Part shown: one piece after another, positions 26,609-35,252 of the stretch | Numbering within the stretch: position 1 is the stretch's first letter | Layout: every line of letters starts with the position of its first letter | NCBI RefSeq assembly: GCF_030167905.1 | Contig: NZ_JARGNA010000002.1 | Coordinates: forward strand, 310,001-374,000 | DNA length: 64,000 nt | Direction: 5' to 3' | From: Flavobacterium terrisoli | Lineage (GTDB): Bacteria; Bacteroidota; Bacteroidia; Flavobacteriales; Flavobacteriaceae | Notes under the pieces: generated by a model | Database searches by the model: none | The model's input: only the letters and a program-made list of their open reading frames with translations | What the model was told of the DNA's origin: nothing | Position numbers and translations under genes: made by a program

Positions 26609-29600
26609 ATGGGATTTATTATTTTCGTCTTAGCCATTTGCATCATTATCTTATTTATTAATTTCAGTAATTTAAAGAGTGACAATAAGTTTCTTAAATC
26701 CATTTTGGAGAGATATTCAACAGATTTGTCTCATTTGAAAAATGAAATCGAAGAACTCAAAAAATCTTTTGAACATAAGCCTTCAACCGAAGAAATCAAG
26801 CCAACGGCTCCGGAAATAATTGTTCCTGAGACCATAATCGAAGAGCAAATTACAACTGTTACTCCTATTGATATTCCAGTTCAGGAAGCGCAACCTGTAG
26901 TTGAAGAACCCAAAACTCCGGACCCGAGCGAAAGCGAATTGGCGAAGCAATTACCGATACTCAATTATGAAAGCCATCCGTTGCCAAGATACGAAAAGGC
27001 CAAAACCTTCGAAACTGAAGCTCATCCTGAAAAAGATTTTGAAAAGAAAGTCTATGAAGAAAGTGCTTTCTCCATTTTCATGAAAAAAGCCGAAAAACAA
27101 TTTGCTGACAACTGGACCGGAATTCTCGGAACTGCCATTATGGTACTTGGAATTGGTTATTTGAGTATTTATACGGCTTTAAAAGTGGCACCGCTTTACA
27201 GGGTTTTAATCTTATGGGCTTATGCCGGATTATTGATTGGTGCTTATTATTTTCTGGAGAAAAAGGAAAAATGGACCAAAACCGGGCTTTGGCTGCGAAG
27301 CGCGGGCGCGAGTTTGTTTTTGTTTGGCTGTTTTGGCGCTTCGCAAATCGAGCCGCTGACTTTTATTCACAATAATGTATTTGGTTATTCCTTAATCGGA
27401 CTGGGAATTGCGCTTAATTTGTATGTTGGTTATATTATCAAAAAACAATCATTTCTATCACTTCACGTGATTTTGAGCATCCTGATTTTATGTGTCATCC
27501 CAGAGAAGTTATTGGTCACTTTTATTTTGGCCGCAATTACATCAACCATCGGAATTATTTTGTCCTATAAGGAAAAATGGGAATATCACTTGCTGATTGT
27601 CATTGGTGCTTTTATCATTTTTGACATTTGGTTCAACGCCGAAGGCACTTCTTTGTCTGCAACCGAAAATATCCTCGCTATTCTAGGCATTGTAATGGTT
27701 TCGGCGAGTTGCATGTTTATGCAATACCGAAGCGTTTATGAAAACACCCATTTTGACAAAGCCGCTTTTATCACGCATTTGACCAATTGGATTTTATTTG
27801 CCATTGGCTTGATTTTACATTCAACCGGAAGTCATTTCAAGACTTTCATCCTGTTTGCCGGAGCAATTATTTGCTTCTTTATGGCAGTCAAAGCCAGGCA
27901 GAAAAAAATATTTTGGCTTTACAACCTGGACGGAATGATCGCGTTTATTCTTTGTTCGCTGAGTATCATCATGCTCAATGATTGGTCTGTCGGTTTTGAT
28001 ATTATTGCCTGCATCCTATATTTAATGACCATTGCTTGCCTGTTTGTGGTTTACCAACAAAAAGAAGCTTTGTTGTATAAAATATTCCTTGGCATCAATC
28101 ATTTTATCGGTGTTGCGCTGATCATTTTCTGCGCTTTGATGATAAGCGATTCATTGGCAGCCGGTCAAATCACCAATGCTTTGGCAACATCCATTGCGCT
28201 TTCGGTCATTGCGCTTTTAGTAACGGTATTCACCTCGATTAAGAAAGATTTCCTGACTGTTGATTCGTTTTATGGCGAAAATAGTTTGAGCCTGAACGGA
28301 TTGCTATCCATCGTTTTTTCGTTGTTTGTCATTTTACGCCTTAACGACATTGTTGGAAATTCATTTTATTATGCTGTCATCATTTTAGGCCTGCTTTGGT
28401 GTTTGCTCAAAAGAACTTACGATTCAAAAACATTTGATATTGGAAGAGTATTCTTTTTAGGGGCGAATCTGTTGACCGGAATACTTATATTGAATACTCA
28501 GGAAAAATCATATGCCGATTTGATTTTCTTCCTAGGATTATTGGCTGTCATTAGTTTCAACTGGACACAGAAACGCTTTTACGACAACTTATTTATCATT
28601 CCGTTTTTATGCATCGTAGGATTGAATATTGCCTTAGTGGTATTATCTTTCAAGTATTTATCGGATTATTATATTCTTCCGGTTTTCAGTTTGTTTGGGA
28701 TTGCCTTGCTCAATCACGAATTTTTGTGGTATAACTTTAAAAAGAAATATTTGGGCAACGAAAATGAAACACTGCTTTATATTTTCTATTACGTCTTAGC
28801 CTTCATGGGAAGTTTCATTTTGTTCTGGAATGCCTCACAACTTACCAATACCGAACTCGGTCTGACTTGCCTCGGAATTTCTATTATAGAAGCTTACGTT
28901 TTATTTGCTAAAAGAATTCGAAACCAATCAGAAAAAGCAATTTCAATTTGGAATAACTTTAATCTTCTAAACTCTGAATTATTACTCTACAATGCGCTTT
29001 TGTTCGGTTTTTTCTGTATCCAAACCGAATACACAACGTTGCTTTTATCTGGTTTGACCATCATAGCTTTCCTTTCGTTCCAAAAATTCGAAGAATTTAA
29101 GCGTTATAGTAATTATGCATTTTTAATGATAATCGGCACGATTGCCTTTTCAATTTACCAGTCGATTGACAATGTTGACTCGATAAACAAAACCATACTG
29201 TACATTACTCAGGCTGTCAGTATTTTGATTTCGGTTGGCTATTACTACTTATTATCTAAAACCGAAAAAGGAAAGAGCAATCTTTTCTCAACAACATTGC
29301 CGCATCTTCAAAATTTCTGGATAGTCGTTTTACTGTTTATCCAAGTAGAATTAAATTATCTTCCGGTGTTGTTTATGGGATTGGCATTACTGAATTACTG
29401 GCTGATTTCAACTGAGAAAATCAAAATTGATCTTCACACGGCTACCTGTATTGGCTTTTTGGGAATTGTTATTTCCATCTTCCATAGCGTTGACAAACTC
29501 AACAGCTTTGATTTGCCGGATTGGGCATTGCAATTGGGAAGTGTAGCCATGGGAATTGCATTTGTTTTTCTTTTGAGCAAAAAAGAGGAAATCGAAAAGT

Positions 29601-30217
29601 TAAAAACCAACTACCAAATTGTACTGAATCTATGGCTGTCAATCATTATGTTCTGCCAGTTGGAACACAAATGGCTTCCGGTATTTTGGGCTGCAACGGC
29701 TATCTTAAATCTTTTCCTCTACTTCCGAAAAATTACGCCACAAAAAAACATCAGCATTGTTTATTATTTATTGGCCAATTTGCATTTGGGCTTTATCAGT
29801 TTCAAATTTTACGAACCTGACTTCTTGACGGTTTATCTTCTGATATTTTTGCTTTTGGGCATTTATATTTATTTGGCATACAAATGGATGGAAGAATTTG
29901 CCCTTAAAAACAGCCTCATGATTTATCCGGCAACACTGAGTATTGGTTGCTTCTTATTCCTTTCGTTTGACAAAGGCGTGTTGACATTCTTCTGGATTTT
30001 GGAAGCTTTAGGCTTACTGATTTTAGGTATATTGCTCAAGGAAAAATACTTCCGCTATGTGTCATTATCATTGGTCGGCCTTTGTGTTGTCAGATTAATG
30101 TTCTTTGATTTATCTAATACCGATTTCTTAATCAGGGCTTTGGTTTTATTAGGCGTTGGTGTAGTATTATTAGTAATGAATAGCCTATTTAAGAAGTATA
30201 AAGATAGATTTGATTAA
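26609..30217 (+). CDS. Giant DUF2339 polytopic membrane protein
   Basis: The 1202-residue protein starts with a membrane helix (1-19). A short coiled coil follows (about 30-60, KSILERYSTDLSHLKNEIEEL), then a Pro/Glu-rich region (about 60-150). From residue 165 to the end there are about 30 hydrophobic helices, typical of DUF2339. A FADNWTGILGTAIMVLGIGYL start and NSLFKKYKDRF end bound the membrane part. The function of this family is unknown; proposals include envelope or polymer transport. It is a single gene between two terminated regions. Confidence 0.85.
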   Translation: MGFIIFVLAICIIILFINFSNLKSDNKFLKSILERYSTDLSHLKNEIEELKKSFEHKPSTEEIKPTAPEIIVPETIIEEQITTVTPIDIPVQEAQPVVEEPKTPDPSESELAKQLPILNYESHPLPRYEKAKTFETEAHPEKDFEKKVYEESAFSIFMKKAEKQFADNWTGILGTAIMVLGIGYLSIYTALKVAPLYRVLILWAYAGLLIGAYYFLEKKEKWTKTGLWLRSAGASLFLFGCFGASQIEPLTFIHNNVFGYSLIGLGIALNLYVGYIIKKQSFLSLHVILSILILCVIPEKLLVTFILAAITSTIGIILSYKEKWEYHLLIVIGAFIIFDIWFNAEGTSLSATENILAILGIVMVSASCMFMQYRSVYENTHFDKAAFITHLTNWILFAIGLILHSTGSHFKTFILFAGAIICFFMAVKARQKKIFWLYNLDGMIAFILCSLSIIMLNDWSVGFDIIACILYLMTIACLFVVYQQKEALLYKIFLGINHFIGVALIIFCALMISDSLAAGQITNALATSIALSVIALLVTVFTSIKKDFLTVDSFYGENSLSLNGLLSIVFSLFVILRLNDIVGNSFYYAVIILGLLWCLLKRTYDSKTFDIGRVFFLGANLLTGILILNTQEKSYADLIFFLGLLAVISFNWTQKRFYDNLFIIPFLCIVGLNIALVVLSFKYLSDYYILPVFSLFGIALLNHEFLWYNFKKKYLGNENETLLYIFYYVLAFMGSFILFWNASQLTNTELGLTCLGISIIEAYVLFAKRIRNQSEKAISIWNNFNLLNSELLLYNALLFGFFCIQTEYTTLLLSGLTIIAFLSFQKFEEFKRYSNYAFLMIIGTIAFSIYQSIDNVDSINKTILYITQAVSILISVGYYYLLSKTEKGKSNLFSTTLPHLQNFWIVVLLFIQVELNYLPVLFMGLALLNYWLISTEKIKIDLHTATCIGFLGIVISIFHSVDKLNSFDLPDWALQLGSVAMGIAFVFLLSKKEEIEKLKTNYQIVLNLWLSIIMFCQLEHKWLPVFWAATAILNLFLYFRKITPQKNISIVYYLLANLHLGFISFKFYEPDFLTVYLLIFLLLGIYIYLAYKWMEEFALKNSLMIYPATLSIGCFLFLSFDKGVLTFFWILEALGLLILGILLKEKYFRYVSLSLVGLCVVRLMFFDLSNTDFLIRALVLLGVGVVLLVMNSLFKKYKDRFD

Positions 30218-30299
30218 AAAAACATTATGCTTTTGTAACTTTTTTGTTTTTTGCAACGTATAACCACCTGAACACTTTAAAGTAAAGGAGAAAAAGTAA

Positions 30300-31163
30300 A
30301 TGAGACAACTCAAAATAACCAAGCAGGTAACTAACCGTGAAACTGCTTCCTTAGACAAGTACCTACAAGAGATTGGAAAAGTAGATTTAATTACTGCCGA
30401 TGAAGAAGTTGAATTAGCACAAAAAATAAAAGCCGGAGATCAAAGAGCCTTGGAGAAATTAACCAAAGCTAATTTGCGTTTTGTGGTTTCTGTAGCTAAG
30501 CAATACCAAAATCAAGGTTTAACGCTTCCCGATTTGATTAATGAAGGAAACTTAGGTTTGATTAAAGCGGCACAACGTTTTGATGAAACCCGTGGTTTTA
30601 AATTCATTTCTTATGCGGTATGGTGGATTCGTCAATCTATACTTCAAGCTTTAGCTGAGCAATCTCGTATTGTACGTTTGCCTTTGAATAAAATTGGTTC
30701 TATCAATAAAATCAACAAAATGTATGCTTTATTAGAGCAATCTAATGAGCGCGCACCTTCTGCTGAGGAAATTGCAAAAGAATTAGACATGACTGTAAAT
30801 GACGTAAAAGAGTCTATGAAAAACTCTGGTCGTCACTTATCAATGGATGCACCGCTTGTAGAAGGAGAAGATTCTAACCTATATGACGTTTTGCGTTCAG
30901 GTGAATCACCAAATCCAGATCGTGAATTGATTCACGAATCATTGCGTACCGAAATTGAGCGTTCTTTAGAAACCTTAACTCCAAGAGAAGCAGACGTTGT
31001 GCGTTTGTATTTTGGTTTAGGTGACCAACACCCAATGACTTTAGAAGAAATTGGAGAAACTTTCGATTTAACCCGTGAGCGTGTTCGTCAGATTAAGGAA
31101 AAAGCGATTAGAAGATTAAAGCATACTTCAAGAAGTAAAATTTTAAAAACATATTTAGGTTAA
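30300..31163 (+). CDS. rpoD: Primary sigma factor RpoD/SigA
   Basis: This 287-residue protein is the short Bacteroidota housekeeping sigma factor. It lacks the long region 1.1 of proteobacterial RpoD and starts with [26 protein letters not shown]. Regions 2.1-2.4 are present ([50 protein letters not shown]), followed by region 3. Region 4.2 is [21 protein letters not shown]. It recognises TTTG/TAnnTTTG promoters such as that of rpsO here. Two hairpins lie downstream. Confidence 0.98.
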   Translation: MRQLKITKQVTNRETASLDKYLQEIGKVDLITADEEVELAQKIKAGDQRALEKLTKANLRFVVSVAKQYQNQGLTLPDLINEGNLGLIKAAQRFDETRGFKFISYAVWWIRQSILQALAEQSRIVRLPLNKIGSINKINKMYALLEQSNERAPSAEEIAKELDMTVNDVKESMKNSGRHLSMDAPLVEGEDSNLYDVLRSGESPNPDRELIHESLRTEIERSLETLTPREADVVRLYFGLGDQHPMTLEEIGETFDLTRERVRQIKEKAIRRLKHTSRSKILKTYLG

Positions 31164-31218
31164 TCCTAATAACGATAACAACAGTCTGATTAACTGTTCG
31201 TTTTTTGATTGATGATTG

Positions 31219-31250
31219 AAACTCCGGCTGATTACCGGAGTTTTATTTTT
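31219..31250 (+). terminator. Terminator after rpoD, first hairpin
   Basis: AAACTCCGG and CCGGAGTTT form a hairpin followed by TTATTTTTT. It lies about 55 bp after the rpoD stop. Confidence 0.85.
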
Positions 31251-31262
31251 TGCACGGCAAAT

Positions 31263-31317
31263 AAAACTCCAGTCTGTTCGAGTTTCACTCTCGAGTTCCC
31301 GGAGTTTTACTTTTTAT
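31263..31317 (+). terminator. Second hairpin after rpoD
   Basis: AAAACTCC (31263-31270) pairs with GGAGTTTT (31301-31308), enclosing an inner CGAG/CTCG stem. A weaker T-rich tail follows. The arms repeat the sequence of the first hairpin, so it looks like a diverged duplicate. Confidence 0.55.
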
Positions 31318-31344
31318 GGAAGCCCAAATAGTTACCAAAATTAA

Positions 31345-31360
31345 ATTCGTGCATTCGTGG
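31345..31360. repeat. 16-bp dispersed word upstream of rpe
   Basis: ATTCGTGCATTCGTGG, identical to the minus strand at 50380-50395. It overlaps the -33 region of the rpe promoter. Confidence 0.5.
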
Positions 31361-31376
31361 CAAAAAAGTATCTTTG
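31346..31376 (+). promoter_or_regulatory. rpe promoter
   Basis: TAtcTTTG (31369-31376) is a full -7 match. TTCG at 31346-31349, 19 bp upstream, is a one-mismatch -33. The -33 lies inside the 16-bp word ATTCGTGCATTCGTGG. The ATG is at 31401. Confidence 0.6.
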
Positions 31377-31400
31377 CACCAACAACACAAACTTTTTAAA

Positions 31401-32063
31401 ATGAAAAATACCCTTATTGCACCGTCAGTTCTTGCAGCCGATTTTGCTAATCTTCAACGCGATATTGAAATGATTAATGCCAGCGAAGCCGATTGGTTCC
31501 ACATCGACATCATGGATGGTGTTTTTGTTCCGAACATTTCTTTCGGAATGCCTGTTTTAGAAGCGATTTCAAAACACGCCAAAAAAACAATTGATGTTCA
31601 TTTAATGATTGTTGATCCTGACCGATACATCAAAACTTTTGCTGCTTTAGGCACCAATATTTTAACTGTTCACTACGAGGCCTGTACTCATTTACACCGA
31701 ACATTACAAGCCATCAAAGCCGAAGGCATGAAAGCTGGGGTGGCTTTGAATCCTCATACTAATGTGGCGCTTTTGGAAGATGTAATTAAAGACATTGATT
31801 TGGTTTGTGTGATGAGCGTGAATCCCGGGTTTGGCGGACAATCTTTTATTGAAAACACTTACTCAAAAATAGAGAAGTTAAAAGAGTTAATCATCCGCAA
31901 AAATGCTTCAACGCTTATCGAAATTGACGGCGGCGTAACCGATAAAAACGCTAAAAAATTAGTTCAAGCCGGAGCTGATGTTTTGGTAGCCGGAAACTTT
32001 GTTTTCAAAGCTCAAAATCCAATACAAACCATCGCTGATTTGAAAAAAATCACCACAGTATAA
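31401..32063 (+). CDS. rpe: Ribulose-phosphate 3-epimerase
   Basis: From the ATG at 31401 the enzyme has 220 residues; the upstream TTG at 31374 lies within the promoter. It interconverts ribulose-5-phosphate and xylulose-5-phosphate in the pentose phosphate pathway. The TIM-barrel signatures are present: LAADFANL, HIDIMDGVFVPNISFG, DVHLMI, VMSVNPGFGGQSF and EIDGGV. The catalytic Asp residues lie in the MDG and DGG motifs. The convergent GntR gene ends 2 bp after its stop. Confidence 0.97.
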   Translation: MKNTLIAPSVLAADFANLQRDIEMINASEADWFHIDIMDGVFVPNISFGMPVLEAISKHAKKTIDVHLMIVDPDRYIKTFAALGTNILTVHYEACTHLHRTLQAIKAEGMKAGVALNPHTNVALLEDVIKDIDLVCVMSVNPGFGGQSFIENTYSKIEKLKELIIRKNASTLIEIDGGVTDKNAKKLVQAGADVLVAGNFVFKAQNPIQTIADLKKITTV

Positions 32064-32065
32064 TT

Positions 32066-33064
32066 CTAAATAGAATGCCTTAGTATTAATTTGGAGTTGT
32101 TCTTGATGTGCAACTTCAAATTAGTATTAATCATTTCAGCCAAAATTTTTCCCATTTCATTAAAATCAGTTGAAATAGTTGTAATCCCATTTTCCACCAC
32201 TTTTTTGAGCGAAGTATCATTGTATGATATAATTCCATAATCAATTCCCAAAACAAGATTCTGAATTTTGGCTTGTTCAATCACATTGACCAAATGCCTG
32301 TCACTCGGAATGATAAACAAACTTCCTTTTTTAATCTCATCATTCTCAAAAGTTGAAATTACCGAATGCCGGCAATTATTTTCCGCACAGAATTTTTGAA
32401 AACCGGTTACCATTCCAATCGGTTCCTTATTTCCGGGAAATATCAATATCAACTCATCATACTTTCTAATTTTATCCAATCCATTCATTAGCGCATCATA
32501 CATATCAGTCACAAAATCCTGATAAACTGCCGGATAATCAATCAAAGCTTCATTGGTTTGGTCCAAAATGTAAGTATCATTCAAAGGCATCGTCTTTATA
32601 ATTTCAGAAGCAACATCAAGATTGGATGGCATGATGATATACTTTGAATAATTCCCTTTGCTCTCATTAACCAGTTTTTTAAACATGTCCAAATTAAAAT
32701 GATGAAAGAAAATATCAATCTGGAAGTTCTTATTGGCATGATAAAGAAAGGAAGTGTACAAATCTTCCTTAAACGCATTCAACTCATCAAAAAGCAGAAA
32801 AATCCTTTGCTCTAAAGTAAATTCAACGCTTTTCACATAATAACCTTTCCCCAAAACTGCATAAATAATGCCTCTTTTTTTCAATTCGTCATACGCCAGC
32901 AAAACAGTATCGCGCGAAATGGAAAACTCCAAACTCACTTTATTTACTGAAGGCAATTTCTCATCGCGTCTCAATCGCTTTTCCGCTATAGCCATTTCCA
33001 CCGATAATACAATTTGTTTGTATTTGGGCTGAGCGGACTGAGGGTTTATGTTGATGATTTTCAT
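32066..33064 (-). CDS. GntR-family regulator of the galactose/galactan locus
   Basis: The 332-residue protein has an N-terminal GntR winged helix-turn-helix (about 8-75, EKRLRRDEKLPSVNKVSLEF). The C-terminal part (about 95-330) looks like a periplasmic-binding-protein-type sensor (KYIIMPSNLD, ELILIFPGNKEP, LGIDYGIISYNDTSLKKVV). This layout suits a repressor that senses a sugar. It is divergent from galM, and two direct repeats lie between the genes. Regulation of the gal operon is inferred from position; the sugar sensed is unknown but galactose is likely. Confidence 0.85.
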   Translation of the reverse strand: MKIININPQSAQPKYKQIVLSVEMAIAEKRLRRDEKLPSVNKVSLEFSISRDTVLLAYDELKKRGIIYAVLGKGYYVKSVEFTLEQRIFLLFDELNAFKEDLYTSFLYHANKNFQIDIFFHHFNLDMFKKLVNESKGNYSKYIIMPSNLDVASEIIKTMPLNDTYILDQTNEALIDYPAVYQDFVTDMYDALMNGLDKIRKYDELILIFPGNKEPIGMVTGFQKFCAENNCRHSVISTFENDEIKKGSLFIIPSDRHLVNVIEQAKIQNLVLGIDYGIISYNDTSLKKVVENGITTISTDFNEMGKILAEMINTNLKLHIKNNSKLILRHSI

Positions 33065-33076
33065 CTAATTATAATT

Positions 33077-33110
33077 AACTGGTGGTAAGTTACAAAAAAA
33101 CTGGTAGGTA
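33077..33110. promoter_or_regulatory. Putative operator: direct repeats between gntR and galM
   Basis: AACTGGTGGTA (33077-33087) and AACTGGTAGGTA (33099-33110) are direct repeats 22 bp apart, two helical turns. A third partial GTGGTA follows at 33111. They lie just before a weak -7 element (TAATTTCG, 33138-33145) for galM and are likely bound by the GntR protein. Confidence 0.5.
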
Positions 33111-33167
33111 GTGGTATGGATGAAAAAGATAAAACAATAATTTCGTTATCAGATTGATAAAAAAGTC

Positions 33168-34214
33168 ATGATAAAAAATAAAATTTCACAAATTAACAGC
33201 TCTAAAAATACGAAATTGCTTGGTTTTACACCCGACAATAATGAAGTTTTACGCTATACTTTGACTAACCAAAACGGGATAGAATTTTCCGTAATCAATT
33301 ATGGTGCAACGATTACGGCTATAAAAATTCCGAATTCCAATGGAAAAAAAACCGATGTGGTTTTGGGTTTTGATACATTAGAAGATTATATCAACTCCTT
33401 TGATTTACCAAGCGCACCTTACCTCGGAACGGTTGTCGGAAGATATGCCGGCAGAATCAATAATGCATCCTTCTCATTAAATGAAAAAAAAATAGAACTT
33501 TCTAAAAACCACAATTCACATCAAATTCACGGTGGATTGAATGGTTTCAGCAGAAAATTTTGGGAAGTAACCTCAATCAACGAAAAGCCTAATCCTTCTA
33601 TCACTTTAGAATACACCAGTGCTCATAACGAAGAGAATTTCCCCGGAGAGTTAAAGGTGAAAGTGACTTATACTTTAACCGAAAACAACGAATTAAAAGT
33701 AACTTTTTGGGCAAAATCAAATGAAGACACTATCGTCAACTTGACCCAACACAGTTATTTCAACCTTGACGGACATGCCAAAGACATTGGTGGTCAAAAA
33801 TTGTCTGTCAATGCAAAAAAAATATTAGAAACCACAAATGAGCTGATTCCAACCGGAAATTATACCGATTTAAAAAATCATGCTTTCGATTACTCTTCGG
33901 CTAAAGATTGTCCAACATCTATCGACAATACTTTTGTTTTAGAAGGCTGGGAAGCCGCAACGCTTTATAGTGAAAAAACCAAAATAAAAATGACAGTCGT
34001 TACCAATCAACCCGCAGTTCATATCTATGTTGGCGGTAATTGTTTTGGTCAGATAAAAGGAAAAGAAAATGCCAATTATCACCCGACCAGTGGCATTTGT
34101 TTTGAAGCCCAAAACTTCCCTGACGCGCCAAATCATAGTCATTTTCCAAATTCTATTTTGAGAAAAGATGAAGAATATTTGCACCAAACTACATTTAAAT
34201 TTGAAAATCTATAA
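33168..34214 (+). CDS. galM: Aldose 1-epimerase (galactose mutarotase)
   Basis: This 348-residue enzyme interconverts the alpha and beta anomers of galactose so that galactokinase can use it. Family motifs are seen in order: NYGATITAIKIPN, VVGRYAGRIN, HGGLNGFSRKFWEV, TQHSYFNLDG (catalytic His region) and ICFEAQNFPDAPN with the catalytic Glu. No signal peptide, so cytoplasmic. It is the first gene of a tightly packed operon; the next start is 2 bp after its stop. Confidence 0.95.
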   Translation: MIKNKISQINSSKNTKLLGFTPDNNEVLRYTLTNQNGIEFSVINYGATITAIKIPNSNGKKTDVVLGFDTLEDYINSFDLPSAPYLGTVVGRYAGRINNASFSLNEKKIELSKNHNSHQIHGGLNGFSRKFWEVTSINEKPNPSITLEYTSAHNEENFPGELKVKVTYTLTENNELKVTFWAKSNEDTIVNLTQHSYFNLDGHAKDIGGQKLSVNAKKILETTNELIPTGNYTDLKNHAFDYSSAKDCPTSIDNTFVLEGWEAATLYSEKTKIKMTVVTNQPAVHIYVGGNCFGQIKGKENANYHPTSGICFEAQNFPDAPNHSHFPNSILRKDEEYLHQTTFKFENL

Positions 34215-34216
34215 TT

Positions 34217-35242
34217 ATGAAAACTATACTCAAAATTGCGCTTTTATCATTGCTAATCACTTCTTGCAGCAATACAAAAGCCGTTAGTCAAAATAACTCT
34301 TTCGCTAAAGGCGCTGATGTAGGTTGGCTGCCTCAAATGGAAGCCACCGGTTATAAATTTTATGATGCCGACGGTAAAGAAAAAGATTGCCTGCAGCTAC
34401 TAAAAGACCGCGGCATGAATTCAATTCGGCTGCGCGTTTGGGTAAATCCTTCTGATGATAAAGCCAGTGGGCATTGCAGCAAAGAAGAAACAGTGGCAAT
34501 GGCTTTACGTGCAAAAAAAATGGGAATGCGAGTAATGATTGACTTCCACTACTCCGATTCATGGGCAGATCCGGCAAAACAATTCAAACCCAAAGCCTGG
34601 GAAAAACACTCTTTCCCCGAATTATTAAATGATGTCTATAATCACACTTTTGACGTAATCAATGCGTTAAAAGTGGCCGGAGTTACACCGGAATGGGTGC
34701 AAATCGGAAACGAAATCCCCGGCGGCATGATGTGGCCGGAAGGTAGCACGGACAATTGGCACCAACTAGGACAACTATTAAACAAAGGTTATGATGCTGT
34801 AAAAGCGGTTGACAAAAAAATAAAAGTCATTGTCCATGTCGATGAAGGAAACAACAATGCCAAATTCAGAACCTTTTTCGACAATGCCACGGCACAAAAA
34901 GTGAGATATGATGTAATTGGTTTATCTTACTATCCGTATTGGATTAAAAAAGACTATTCTGAAACCATCGCCGATTTACAATTCAATCTAAACGACATGG
35001 CCAAACGCTACGGTAAAGAAGTGATGGTCGTGGAAGTGGGCGGCGAAGACGATAAAGTGCAAAACACCTACGAACTTTTAGCCGCAACAATCAAAGCGGT
35101 AAAAAATGTTCCAAACAATAACGGAATTGGTGTTTTATACTGGGAACCACAAGGCGCCAGAAGCTGGAGCCATTATGCCCTAAGCGCTTGGCAAGCCGAC
35201 GGAAAACCATCTCCGGCATTGGATGCTTTTAAAGAAAATTAA
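34217..35242 (+). CDS. Arabinogalactan endo-beta-1,4-galactanase (GH53) lipoprotein
   Basis: This 341-residue protein has a lipoprotein signal (SLLITSC, Cys 17) and a GH53 TIM barrel. ADVGWLPQMEATGYKF opens the domain. The acid/base Glu is residue 166 in QIGNEIPGG, and the nucleophile Glu is residue 273 in MVVEVGG. RLRVWVNP and MIDFHYSDSWADP are typical. It cuts internal beta-1,4-galactosyl links in galactan side chains of pectin. As a lipoprotein it is likely on the cell surface or the periplasmic face. The operon supplies the enzymes that use the released galactose. Confidence 0.94.
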   Translation: MKTILKIALLSLLITSCSNTKAVSQNNSFAKGADVGWLPQMEATGYKFYDADGKEKDCLQLLKDRGMNSIRLRVWVNPSDDKASGHCSKEETVAMALRAKKMGMRVMIDFHYSDSWADPAKQFKPKAWEKHSFPELLNDVYNHTFDVINALKVAGVTPEWVQIGNEIPGGMMWPEGSTDNWHQLGQLLNKGYDAVKAVDKKIKVIVHVDEGNNNAKFRTFFDNATAQKVRYDVIGLSYYPYWIKKDYSETIADLQFNLNDMAKRYGKEVMVVEVGGEDDKVQNTYELLAATIKAVKNVPNNNGIGVLYWEPQGARSWSHYALSAWQADGKPSPALDAFKEN

Positions 35243-35252
35243 TACTTATCAC

